This document shows positions 35,284 through 43,010 of a stretch of DNA of 64,000 bases, piece by piece; within the stretch, counting starts at the first letter, position 1, and every line of letters starts with the position of its first letter. The notes under the pieces are model-generated. The model was not told the origin of the DNA and did no database searches. It saw only the letters and a program-made list of their open reading frames with translations. This stretch comes from Sporosarcina quadrami (GTDB lineage Bacteria > Bacillota > Bacilli > Bacillales_A > Planococcaceae), in NCBI RefSeq assembly GCF_014836615.1, contig NZ_JACSQN010000007.1:124001-188000 (forward strand), read 5' to 3'. Both the position numbers and the translations under genes were made by a program.

Positions 35284-36262
35284 AGGCGGATTGATGGGTA
35301 GGACCGTGAATCATGTCAAAGCAGTTGATGACATTAGCTTTACGATTCACGAAGGTGAAACGGTAAGTATCGTAGGTGAATCCGGTTGCGGTAAGTCGAC
35401 TACAGGACGCGCCATCCTTAGACTGGAGGAACCGACTGAAGGATCCGTCGTCTTCAACGGCGACGAGCTGACAACATTGTCTAAACGGGAAATGCGGACG
35501 CACCGGAAAGATTTACAGATCATTTTCCAGGATCCATACGCGTCCATCAATCCTAGACAGACCGTAGCAGATGTACTTGATGAAGCGATGACCATTCAAA
35601 AAATACTCCCTGCCAAACAGCGCAGGAAGCGGATTATTGAATTGCTTGAAACTGTAGGGTTGAATGAATACCAGGCGGATCGTTATCCCCATGAGTTTTC
35701 AGGTGGGCAACGACAACGGATTGGAATTGCGCGGGCTTTGTCTGTAGATCCAAAGCTGATCATCTGTGATGAAGCGGTGTCGGCACTAGACGTATCCATC
35801 CAGGCACAAGTGTTGAATCTGCTTGAGGAACTGCAAGAGGAATTCAATCTGACATATTTGTTCATCTCACATGACTTAGGTGTCGTCCGGCATATTTCTG
35901 ACCGCGTCATCGTCATGTATCTCGGAAAAATTGTCGAGATCGGGGACAAATACTCTATTTTCGAGAATGCAAAACATCCATACACGAAAGCATTGTTATC
36001 TGCAATTCCTGTACCGGATCCTAAGGCCGTGAAGAAGCATATCGTCCTTAAAGGCGACGTCCCTTCTCCAATTGATCCGCCAGCAGGTTGCCGTTTCCAT
36101 ACAAGATGTCCATTCGCTCAAGATAAATGCAAAGTGGACGTGCCTGAATTGATTGTCCATGAAGGGATGAGAGAAGGCCATCAAGCCGCCTGTCACTTCG
36201 TCGAGGAAATTGAAAACGGCACCTTGCAAGCAGCGGAATTTGAAGAGACATTTTTCGGATAA
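35228..36262 (+). CDS. peptide ABC transporter ATPase (DppF/OppF type)
   Basis: 344 residues. Starts at the ATG at 35228, where GGAGGTGA gives a good ribosome site inside the previous gene. Walker [10 protein letters not shown], signature [17 protein letters not shown], Walker [14 protein letters not shown], and the C-terminal [18 protein letters not shown] cluster. It completes the ABC importer. The gene ends 15 bases before a hairpin that also serves the convergent signalling genes. Confidence 0.94.
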   Translation: MVKKELLKVTGLKQYFPIKGGLMGRTVNHVKAVDDISFTIHEGETVSIVGESGCGKSTTGRAILRLEEPTEGSVVFNGDELTTLSKREMRTHRKDLQIIFQDPYASINPRQTVADVLDEAMTIQKILPAKQRRKRIIELLETVGLNEYQADRYPHEFSGGQRQRIGIARALSVDPKLIICDEAVSALDVSIQAQVLNLLEELQEEFNLTYLFISHDLGVVRHISDRVIVMYLGKIVEIGDKYSIFENAKHPYTKALLSAIPVPDPKAVKKHIVLKGDVPSPIDPPAGCRFHTRCPFAQDKCKVDVPELIVHEGMREGHQAACHFVEEIENGTLQAAEFEETFFG

Positions 36263-36276
36263 AAAAATTGAACGTG

Positions 36277-36312
36277 AAGCATGATCGGTTTTTTCACCCG
36301 GTCATGCTTTTT
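36277..36312. terminator. bidirectional terminator between peptide importer and pheromone gene
   Basis: AAGCATGATCGG and CCGGTCATGCTT pair (one G.T/mismatch) around a 9-base T-rich loop, with T5 on the plus side and a T-rich tail on the minus side. Its plus-strand end coincides with the last base pairs of the pro-peptide gene stop codon. Confidence 0.8.
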
Positions 36313-36412
36313 AGTGTGGCGGGCTGACTTCAGGTCTTTCTTTCGGTGCATGTGCTTCCATATTTCCTGTAGAAATAACTGCAAGCAAGCTGAAACAGAG
36401 TAACAACTTCAT
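36311..36412 (-). CDS. secreted pro-peptide (Phr/NprX-like signalling peptide), 33 codons
   Basis: Starts at the ATG at 36412, 11 bases after the stop codon of the HTH-TPR regulator, with AAAGGA spaced 5-6 bases upstream. Residues 1-22 form a short signal peptide (Lys at position 2, then a run of Leu/Cys/Phe/Ala/Val/Ile, ending E-A-H-A). Cleavage after AHA would release PKERPEVSPPH. Small size, signal peptide, charged and Pro-rich tail and placement directly after an RRNPP regulator are the hallmarks of Rap-Phr, NprR-NprX and PlcR-PapR pairs. The active form would be the C-terminal 5-8 residues. An alternative ATG four bases upstream in another frame gives a non-secretory peptide and is less likely. 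Confidence 0.75.
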   Translation of the reverse strand: MKLLLCFSLLAVISTGNMEAHAPKERPEVSPPH

Positions 36413-36423
36413 CCATTTCCTTT

Positions 36424-37710
36424 TCAAATCTTTTCACCACCTTTCAATTCTTTCATCATATGACGATAAGAGCGCGTAGAATATTCTTGATAAGTATAAG
36501 CACTTTTATATTTCTTCTGATCAGCGTAATATGCGGAGAATTCACGGGAAACGTCTTTTAAACTCATCCAATCTTCATTCTCTAAGAACAGATCTATACA
36601 CCGGATCATATGCCGTTCGTACTGCTCGTATTCTCGCATGGAAAAGTACATATTCGCTTCTATTCTAAGGAGATGGGCTTCTTCTAATTCGTTTGACACT
36701 TCCTCTCTCAATTGTCTCAAACAAATTTGTAGCGTCTCAAAATCTTTAAGTTCAAATAGCATATCGATTTTCAGCTTTTTCGAAGAAAATTGATTACTAG
36801 AACGGATAGCCTTTTTCACTTCAAGACTCCGGTTGACCATTTCCAAAGCCTGTACATATTCTTTCTTTACATTGTGGATGACTGCCAGATTATGATAGAG
36901 ATTCCCGTAAGTGTTCGTTACCTCTTCTGCAAGTATGCTGAATCCTTTGTTGATATACTTTTCAGCTTCATTCAATTCATGCAGGTCGATATAGAGCGCG
37001 GCTACAAGATTATAGCAATCTCCACACTCTTTCCAACAATGCATGTCCATATATAATCGTAGTGCTTGCTTCGCATAAACGAGCGTACATCCGTAATCTG
37101 ACTCATGGTAATAAGCCAACGCGAGATTGTAATTGATCTTCGCAGACATTAATTCATCTGTACTTAGATGAAGGGATTCTTTGAAATGCCCAATACTTGC
37201 TGCATATTTCCTTTCATAATAAAAATACAGTCCTGTTACGTACTGGTATTTCTCAAGTATAGAGAGATTAGCATCAGCAATGTAGCCTTTCGGTATACAA
37301 GCAATTACTTCACGATAGTGCTTTTGCGCATCGGATATTCTGCCTAGTTTCAGATGTTCCAAATACTTTAATACGTTGTACATTATTTCTTGTTTCAATG
37401 AAGCGATATAGAGGAAATTGCTATCATTCTTTATTAAAAAAGAATCAATTCCCCCTTTTTCTTCAGCAATCAACCGTTCATATTCCATCAACAGCTTCTG
37501 CAATTTGAAATTTTCTTCATGTATTCTATGAAGATACGAAGAAGGAACATTTAGGCGTTCCGCAAGCAAGAAAAGGACTTCACTTGATGGTTCAAAACGT
37601 CCACTTTCGATATTGCTGTAGTGTGAAGTCGAAACAATACCTGCACTGATAGATTTTTGAGATAGATTTTTCTCTTCACGCAACCTTTTCAGCCTGCTTC
37701 CGATATGCAT
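36424..37710 (-). CDS. RRNPP-family HTH-TPR peptide-responsive regulator (NprR-like)
   Basis: 428 residues. Residues about 5-60 are an XRE helix-turn-helix (SRLKRLREEKNLSQKSISAG, SHYSNIESGRFEPSSEVL). Residues about 105-420 are TPR-like helical repeats (YYERKYAASIGHFKESLHL, INYNLALAYYHESDYGCTLVY, ECGDCYNLVAALYIDLHELN, LYHNLAVIHNVKKEYVQALE). Length and layout match NprR (about 420 residues) rather than Rap, which lacks the HTH. GGGGAG is 8 bases upstream of the ATG. The TPR domain should bind the imported peptide and change DNA binding. The pro-peptide gene follows in the same transcript. Confidence 0.88.
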   Translation of the reverse strand: MHIGSRLKRLREEKNLSQKSISAGIVSTSHYSNIESGRFEPSSEVLFLLAERLNVPSSYLHRIHEENFKLQKLLMEYERLIAEEKGGIDSFLIKNDSNFLYIASLKQEIMYNVLKYLEHLKLGRISDAQKHYREVIACIPKGYIADANLSILEKYQYVTGLYFYYERKYAASIGHFKESLHLSTDELMSAKINYNLALAYYHESDYGCTLVYAKQALRLYMDMHCWKECGDCYNLVAALYIDLHELNEAEKYINKGFSILAEEVTNTYGNLYHNLAVIHNVKKEYVQALEMVNRSLEVKKAIRSSNQFSSKKLKIDMLFELKDFETLQICLRQLREEVSNELEEAHLLRIEANMYFSMREYEQYERHMIRCIDLFLENEDWMSLKDVSREFSAYYADQKKYKSAYTYQEYSTRSYRHMMKELKGGEKI

Positions 37711-37746
37711 GGAGACTTCTCCCCTTCTAACATCATTGTTATTTTC

Positions 37747-37775
37747 ATTGTAGGGTTTTCAGCCGTCTTGGACAA
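37747..37775 (-). promoter_or_regulatory. regulator promoter overlapping TTGGACAAC motif
   Basis: On the minus strand TTGTCC (37770-37775), 17-base spacer and TACAAT (37747-37752). The -35 lies within a 9-mer TTGGACAAC (37768-37776, plus-strand reading) that recurs in the divergent promoter. Binding here would repress or modulate the regulator itself. The rest of the 37711-38118 gap is AT-rich without a gene. Confidence 0.5.
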
Positions 37776-38021
37776 CCAACTTTCGGTTTATTCTAATTAT
37801 TCATTCTTAAGTACTTGTTTTGTGTTTCTACAAATGATTTATTAATCAATATGCATCGTTCACTGTAAAAGAATTTTGTATGAAGATTTTCGCCAATGCC
37901 TCTATTAATTTTCATTTAAAAACCTTTTTTTCTTATTACTATTGTAATATGGCAAAAGTTTAAAGCTTTAAGGTCCATTCACTCCTACTCGAATACATAC
38001 AAAATAAGTATTTTCCCAAAA

Positions 38022-38050
38022 TTCGATTATTAATAGATTGTTGGTATAAT
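38022..38050 (+). promoter_or_regulatory. promoter of the secreted hydrolase gene
   Basis: A strong -10 TATAAT at 38045-38050 with a poor -35 (TTCGAT, 17-base spacing) suggests an activator-dependent promoter. Confidence 0.45.
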
Positions 38051-38056
38051 AGAATT

Positions 38057-38070
38057 ATGTTGGACAACAT
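38057..38070. promoter_or_regulatory. candidate operator ATGTTGGACAACAT
   Basis: Arms ATGTTG and CAACAT flank GA, giving a near-perfect dyad just after the -10 of the hydrolase promoter. It contains TTGGACAAC, identical to the motif at 37768-37776 in the regulator promoter. Confidence 0.5.
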
Positions 38071-38118
38071 ACATTTTGAAGGTGGCTCGGCCGGTTGCCT
38101 TCCCAAGGAGAGAGACGG

Positions 38119-38907
38119 ATGAAAAAGTATTCAGCAATGTTCATCGCATTCATTCTTGTCAGCAGTGTCCAGTTCAATGCACAGGCAGCTTCCTTCAACA
38201 AAGATTTCGGTAACAACTTTGATAAGAAATTCGAAAACACCGTCGACAAGATTCTTGTCATGCAGCCTGGCGTTTCAGCTGAAGAACTCGAACTGGAAGT
38301 GGAAGAACTCTCATTGACAATGGGCATGAGCAAAGAGGAAATCTACAACCAGATGTACAGTGAAATCGAAGAGCAGAACAGAATGGCAGAAGAAGAAGCA
38401 GCTCAATTAGCAGAAGAATTAGCGGCTTCAGGTGAAATGGATGCGCTTGGTGGAGGAAGCACATCACTACTTATCGTCGGCCCTAGCGCACAAGGCGATT
38501 TCTATTACACACCTTCCTCAACTGCATACGTGAACCACGGGCATGTCGGTCTCTATTACACGAGCAATACAATTGTAGAATCGATATATCCTTCAGGGGT
38601 ACGCAGCATTTCTGCCAATGTGCGAAAAGTGGACAGAGGAGCAGTCGTCAGATCCGTTTCCGCTTCCAGTACAGTGAAAAAGAATGCCGCTGTATGGGCA
38701 TTCGGCGAAATAGGACAGAAGTATTCCTTGAACTTTGCAAATAACCGCAACACTAGTCACTACGGAGACAAAAACTGTTCTAAACTGATCTGGTCAGCGT
38801 ATAAGGTGAAGGGAAATATGGACCTTGATGTCAATAAAGGGCTTGGCGTCTATCCACGAGATGTCCGAGATGCTAGTCAGACAGCTCATAAACGCACAGT
38901 GAGGTAA
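38119..38907 (+). CDS. secreted YiiX/permuted NlpC-P60-like hydrolase
   Basis: 262 residues from the ATG at 38119 (AAGGAG 8 bases upstream). Signal peptide to about residue 24 (AQAA). An acidic helical segment (about 45-105, rich in E and M) precedes a catalytic domain with His in VNHGHVGLYY and Cys in DKNCSKLIWSAY. This His-before-Cys order is that of the permuted papain-like YiiX/YebB group. Such enzymes cut amide or ester bonds in cell-wall peptide or lipid substrates; the substrate here is not known. Divergent from the RRNPP regulator, it is its most likely direct target. Confidence 0.75.
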   Translation: MKKYSAMFIAFILVSSVQFNAQAASFNKDFGNNFDKKFENTVDKILVMQPGVSAEELELEVEELSLTMGMSKEEIYNQMYSEIEEQNRMAEEEAAQLAEELAASGEMDALGGGSTSLLIVGPSAQGDFYYTPSSTAYVNHGHVGLYYTSNTIVESIYPSGVRSISANVRKVDRGAVVRSVSASSTVKKNAAVWAFGEIGQKYSLNFANNRNTSHYGDKNCSKLIWSAYKVKGNMDLDVNKGLGVYPRDVRDASQTAHKRTVR

Positions 38908-38972
38908 GTCAATTGGAGCAAGCATAATCATTTTGCTTGCTCTACTACATATGACAGGGAGTGTGAAATGAA

Positions 38973-40130
38973 ATGGAGAGAAAATGGATTTTCATTATAG
39001 CGGCATTGGCACTATTCTTTGTAATTGGTGCGACTTCTTTCTACGTGTTCGGTAAAAAAGCGGACACGGTTTCTTCTGATGAATTGCCGGCAATTATGTC
39101 AGATTCCATCGCATCCCTTTACTTTTCCACGACTGCTGATCAAGATATGAATCGGGACGGACTAAGCTACGTTGCATTCATCGACAAAAAAGGAAATACA
39201 AAACTTTGGGAGATGGATGGCTTGGAACTCGGAACAATCCACCAGGAGGGCGACTCGTTTTTCATGGAAGACAGAAACAATGTGTATATTATTGATGACA
39301 ACGAAACAAAGCAATTCAAAGCTGACATCGAAGAGCATACCGGCGAAGTTACTGGTTACAAAGACGGCAAATTCTTCAGTGTTTATAATTCGGGTTTTAC
39401 AGACAAAAACGACTATGCATCGAATATAAGAATCGGAGACAGTTCAGGATTTGAAACGGCTCATATTCCATATTATATGCATATGTCCGGCATGTCTGAA
39501 GACGAAATTACGTTCATTGCGGGTGATGAAGAAACGATCTCTTTATACAAGACTCCACTTCAAAAAGACATCCACATCGAAGAAATCGTCTCGTTAGGCG
39601 AAATTGGCGACCGTTTAGGACTCTCTCCAATTCTCATCGAAGATGGTCATTATTATATGTTAATTAGCGACACGCAAAAATTGACAAGCGACTTGTACAG
39701 AATAAATGGCGAGACAAAAAAGACTGATGTATACCCTTTTCTCACATATAAAGACGCTGATGATTACCGTGTTCGCGTTCCTTATAATTTGAGGAATGCA
39801 GCAACCATCTCTAACGGTGTATTCCATTATGTGGATGGAGCAGGCGATGTGCATGGATTTGATTTCACGACAGAACAGATTCTACCAGTCATTGCTCTTG
39901 AAGGAGCAAGTAAGGGGAGTATGAAATTGAATGAACAGACCTACTTCAAAGGTGGGAACCTCCATTTCTTCCGTTATAACAAATCAATCGAAGCCTATTC
40001 AATCGACACGTACGATCTTCTATCCGGTGAGCTCATTGATGAACTGCCCGTACATGGGCTGGGTCAGATGTTCAATTATGTCAACAGTAAGAAAAAGCGC
40101 GTCGCATCGTATGATTTCCTTGTTAAATGA
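38973..40130 (+). CDS. membrane-anchored extracellular protein, unknown
   Basis: 385 residues. One N-terminal helix (WIFIIAALALFFVIGATSFYVF, residues 5-26), then an extracellular domain with repeated short beta-type motifs (YVAFIDKKGNTKLWEMDG, NNVYIIDDNETKQF, DLYRINGETKKT, DVHGFDFTTEQI), suggesting a beta-propeller-like fold. No family recognised. It follows the secreted hydrolase by 65 bases and ends at a strong terminator, so the two may be one unit, possibly hydrolase plus surface partner. Confidence 0.7.
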   Translation: MERKWIFIIAALALFFVIGATSFYVFGKKADTVSSDELPAIMSDSIASLYFSTTADQDMNRDGLSYVAFIDKKGNTKLWEMDGLELGTIHQEGDSFFMEDRNNVYIIDDNETKQFKADIEEHTGEVTGYKDGKFFSVYNSGFTDKNDYASNIRIGDSSGFETAHIPYYMHMSGMSEDEITFIAGDEETISLYKTPLQKDIHIEEIVSLGEIGDRLGLSPILIEDGHYYMLISDTQKLTSDLYRINGETKKTDVYPFLTYKDADDYRVRVPYNLRNAATISNGVFHYVDGAGDVHGFDFTTEQILPVIALEGASKGSMKLNEQTYFKGGNLHFFRYNKSIEAYSIDTYDLLSGELIDELPVHGLGQMFNYVNSKKKRVASYDFLVK

Positions 40131-40135
40131 ACTAA

Positions 40136-40173
40136 AAAGAAGTCAGCCAATAGATATGTTGGCTGACTTCTTT
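40136..40173. terminator. bidirectional terminator
   Basis: AAAGAAGTCAGCCAA and TTGGCTGACTTCTTT form a perfect 15-bp stem with an 8-base loop between the convergent membrane-anchored protein gene and the NCS1 permease gene. Confidence 0.9.
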
Positions 40174-40178
40174 CTGTC

Positions 40179-41585
40179 TTATCCTAATTTGTCTTCTTCG
40201 AGTATATCAGTAGGTTCGCTAACTAAATAATACTTCCCTTTTGTAATCACTGCGATAAGTACAGTTAATACGGCTGCAAGTATGGCTGCAAAAAATGCTG
40301 CAGTCGACTCGAGGAACACACCCATGTAGCCGAGTGCTGCGACAGTGCCAAGCAGACTTGCTACAATTAAAGACACTGTGCCGACAGGATTCCACTTATA
40401 TAAGAATTTCTGTCGTGCAACATAATAATTCGGGCCGATTTTCAACATTTTTTTCACGACAAGTGCATCCGTTACAAGGACCGCTGCCCAAGCCAATAGG
40501 AAAACACCTTGAAATGTCATCAATGTATCAACATGTTCAGTTATATTCAACAGCATGAGAACAATCGCTGTAATGCCGGATACAACTACCCAAAAACGTC
40601 GACCCGGTTCGAATTTAAACATATTTTCAAAGAAATTGGACAGCGATAACGAACTGCTATAAATATTCGTGACGTTAATCCTTAATTGCGTCAGCATCGT
40701 GAATAATGCACCACCGATACCTAACAATAAGACGATATAGACACCTGGATCCGCTTCAAGGAATCGGACACCGAACCAGATGCCAAGTCCCCCCATTACT
40801 CCGAAACAGAAAACTTGTGGAATGAACCCGATCATGACAGATCCCAGTTTAATGTCTGCCGGTTTTAAAAAACGGGCATAATCGGAAGCAAGCAATGCTG
40901 TCAAACCCATAATTCCGTGGTGCATTCCAATACATAACAACAAGGCCTCTCCACCAATCGTAACACCTTCAGGCATATACGTGAAAACGGATCCTTCGTA
41001 AATCGGGATTTTGTAGAAAGAGACGACAACTGCTGTAATTAAAAACACTATAAATACCGGCATGGACCATTTTTGTAATTTGTCCAATTGCTCTATGCCA
41101 AACCAATTCAGAGGGATAACGATGGAACCGAATACGATAATTAGTACCCATTTAGGAAGTGTAGGAAAGAAGTGGTGAACAGCGGAAACTAAGATGAGTC
41201 CCTCAAAGGCACAGTACATAATGAAATTGGACGCATATATTAATGACGTCAGAGATGATCCTATATAGCCAAATCCCCCACCGCGTGACAGTAGATTGAC
41301 GTTCATGCCGGATTTTGCAGACAAGTAAGCAATGACTGTCCCAAGCATCCCTGCGACGATAATCGCATATGCGGAAGAAATCATTGCGTTAATAGCACCG
41401 AATTTCAGTGCCATGACACTTCCCATTTGGAAATAAAAGATAGCTGTCGCAATCCCAAATGTGATATTGGTGATGCTTAACCAGCTTTTGTTCCGTTCAT
41501 TGAGCGGAACCCGATCTAACGAATAATCGTCTGATGAAACTTCTTCAGTTGGCTGTAAGTTTTCAGTTGACTGGATAAACGTCAA
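40179..41585 (-). CDS. NCS1-family purine/cytosine permease-like transporter
   Basis: 468 residues, about 12 membrane helices. NCS1 features: N-terminal DYSLDRVPLNERNKSWLSI, then SVMALKFGAINAMISSAYAI and SKSGMNVNLLSRGGGFGYIGS-like loop (AKSGMNVNLLSRGGGFGY). It imports a nucleobase or related compound with a cation. The neighbouring divergent gene is a PucR-type regulator, common next to purine/allantoin genes, supporting a nucleobase or ureide substrate. Confidence 0.85.
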   Translation of the reverse strand: MTFIQSTENLQPTEEVSSDDYSLDRVPLNERNKSWLSITNITFGIATAIFYFQMGSVMALKFGAINAMISSAYAIIVAGMLGTVIAYLSAKSGMNVNLLSRGGGFGYIGSSLTSLIYASNFIMYCAFEGLILVSAVHHFFPTLPKWVLIIVFGSIVIPLNWFGIEQLDKLQKWSMPVFIVFLITAVVVSFYKIPIYEGSVFTYMPEGVTIGGEALLLCIGMHHGIMGLTALLASDYARFLKPADIKLGSVMIGFIPQVFCFGVMGGLGIWFGVRFLEADPGVYIVLLLGIGGALFTMLTQLRINVTNIYSSSLSLSNFFENMFKFEPGRRFWVVVSGITAIVLMLLNITEHVDTLMTFQGVFLLAWAAVLVTDALVVKKMLKIGPNYYVARQKFLYKWNPVGTVSLIVASLLGTVAALGYMGVFLESTAAFFAAILAAVLTVLIAVITKGKYYLVSEPTDILEEDKLG

Positions 41586-41889
41586 CCCCTTTCTGTGTAA
41601 TTTCGCATGATTTTTGTGACTCCGTGGACAGACAGTTTGCAGATCGAATATCCCGATTTAGTCACTTTCTTAGCATATCAAGGAATTTCAAGCGATTCAA
41701 ACAATCGATACAAATACATAAAGCGCACAAACGGCTAAGTTGTCGAATTCCGTGCAGTAAAGCCAGTCATTCCCCGGGAAATAACGACAAAACAATTGAG
41801 AATAATCCACGATAGTACACTTAGTAAGATCATTGCACGAATAGAGTTCGAATTCCCGAGATAAATGCAATATTTCCTACATCATTCCC

Positions 41890-41917
41890 TTGATACCCTC
41901 TAAGAAAACCTTATAAT
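41890..41917 (+). promoter_or_regulatory. sigma-A promoter of the PucR-type regulator
   Basis: TTGATA (41890-41895), 16-base spacer, TATAAT (41912-41917), about 87 bases before the GTG start. The rest of the 41586-42003 gap shows no gene. Confidence 0.55.
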
Positions 41918-42003
41918 GCGACTCATTCATCAGGCTGAATATAGGTCATTATGGTAATATTAACTTATATTTTATTTCTACGTAGAAAGGAGACTAGTAA
42001 TCT

Positions 42004-42903
42004 GTGACCATTAACTTAACTGATCTCTTTCCATCTTTCCGCTTTGTCATCGAGGAACCACTTTCACTTCCTAACGACGTATATATTTATGAAGATTTAT
42101 CACAAAAAGGCTGGATCGTGATCGACCAACACGAAGTTTCAACACGAGATCACAAATTGCTGTGCAGCCTCTTCAACTATGTAACAAATGATTCTTTCTC
42201 TCTTAAAAATTCTGAATCTACGCATTGGATGCGTTACTTGGCCGGCACTGGACCTTCGATGTTACTTACTAGTGAAGAGATGCGTATTATCCAATTGACT
42301 TTCTCTACAGAAGGCATGGATAGTGCAAGCATGAAGGAAGCAGTACAAGCTTTCTTCGGAGATGAAATGATACTGTTGCACCCTTCTCCCCATACAGCAT
42401 TTCTTATTGAAAAAAAAGCGCATTATACATACTCAGCAGATGATTTCAGCTCATTTGCAGCTGTCTTGGAAAACGACTTTTTCAGTAAACCAAGACTATA
42501 TATCGGCAAGTTCCATAAAGCCGATTCAGACTTCCCTATTAAATTCCAAACAGAAAAAGACTTGTTCTCAAATTCGATTTCCCGTTTACCAAGTGAGCGT
42601 ATTTTTACGATGGAAAAGATTTTCCCGTCCTTACTTACAGATTCATTATCGGCTGATCTACAGGCAATCCTTCAGAACGAAGTGCTCATACCACTACTCG
42701 AGGAAGATGAATTATTGAAAACGGTTCGTTACTTTTTCGAAAATGGATTTAATGGCTCTGTCACTGCTGAGAAGTTGCACATTCATCGAAATACGCTCAA
42801 TTATAGGCTAACAAAATTCCAAGAGATTACCGGCTTATCTGTCAGGAATTTTGAAGGGGCACTCGTCGCTTACTTTGCGAGTTTACTCGCTTCAAAGCAA
42901 TAA
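42004..42903 (+). CDS. PucR/CdaR-type transcriptional regulator
   Basis: 299 residues from a GTG, with AAAGGAGA about 10 bases upstream. The C-terminal 60 residues are the PucR HTH (VRYFFENGFNGSVTAEKLHI, HRNTLNYRLTKFQEITGL). The N-terminal part (PSFRFVIEEPLSLPNDVYIYEDLS) is a sensor region with no clear family signature. Family members activate catabolic genes for purines, sugar acids or proline. It is divergent from the NCS1 permease gene and followed by the sugar ATPase gene. Confidence 0.82.
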   Translation: MTINLTDLFPSFRFVIEEPLSLPNDVYIYEDLSQKGWIVIDQHEVSTRDHKLLCSLFNYVTNDSFSLKNSESTHWMRYLAGTGPSMLLTSEEMRIIQLTFSTEGMDSASMKEAVQAFFGDEMILLHPSPHTAFLIEKKAHYTYSADDFSSFAAVLENDFFSKPRLYIGKFHKADSDFPIKFQTEKDLFSNSISRLPSERIFTMEKIFPSLLTDSLSADLQAILQNEVLIPLLEEDELLKTVRYFFENGFNGSVTAEKLHIHRNTLNYRLTKFQEITGLSVRNFEGALVAYFASLLASKQ

Positions 42904-42909
42904 TTCAAT

Positions 42910-42946
42910 GTGCACTATGCACTCGGCTTAAACGTTGTGCACTATG
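42910..42946. promoter_or_regulatory. direct repeats GTGCACTATG upstream of the sugar ATPase gene
   Basis: Two exact copies of GTGCACTATG (42910-42919 and 42937-42946), 27 bases apart start to start, each containing the palindrome GTGCAC. They lie between the PucR-type gene and the ATPase gene, a likely regulator-binding region. Confidence 0.4.
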
Positions 42947-43010
42947 TCCATACATCATTTTCTGTACATTCAGTATGATGAAGTTACATACAAAATTAGG
43001 GGTGAGGTAA

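Noticed and set aside
36193-36384. 63-codon minus-strand frame overlapping the pro-peptide gene
   Set aside because: It starts inside the pro-peptide gene, has no ribosome site, and crosses the terminator into the ATPase gene.
36332-36416. Alternative start ATG at 36416 giving a 28-residue peptide in another frame
   Set aside because: The product has no signal peptide, and the ATG sits too close to the AAAGGA site. The 36412 start gives correct spacing and a secretory signal.
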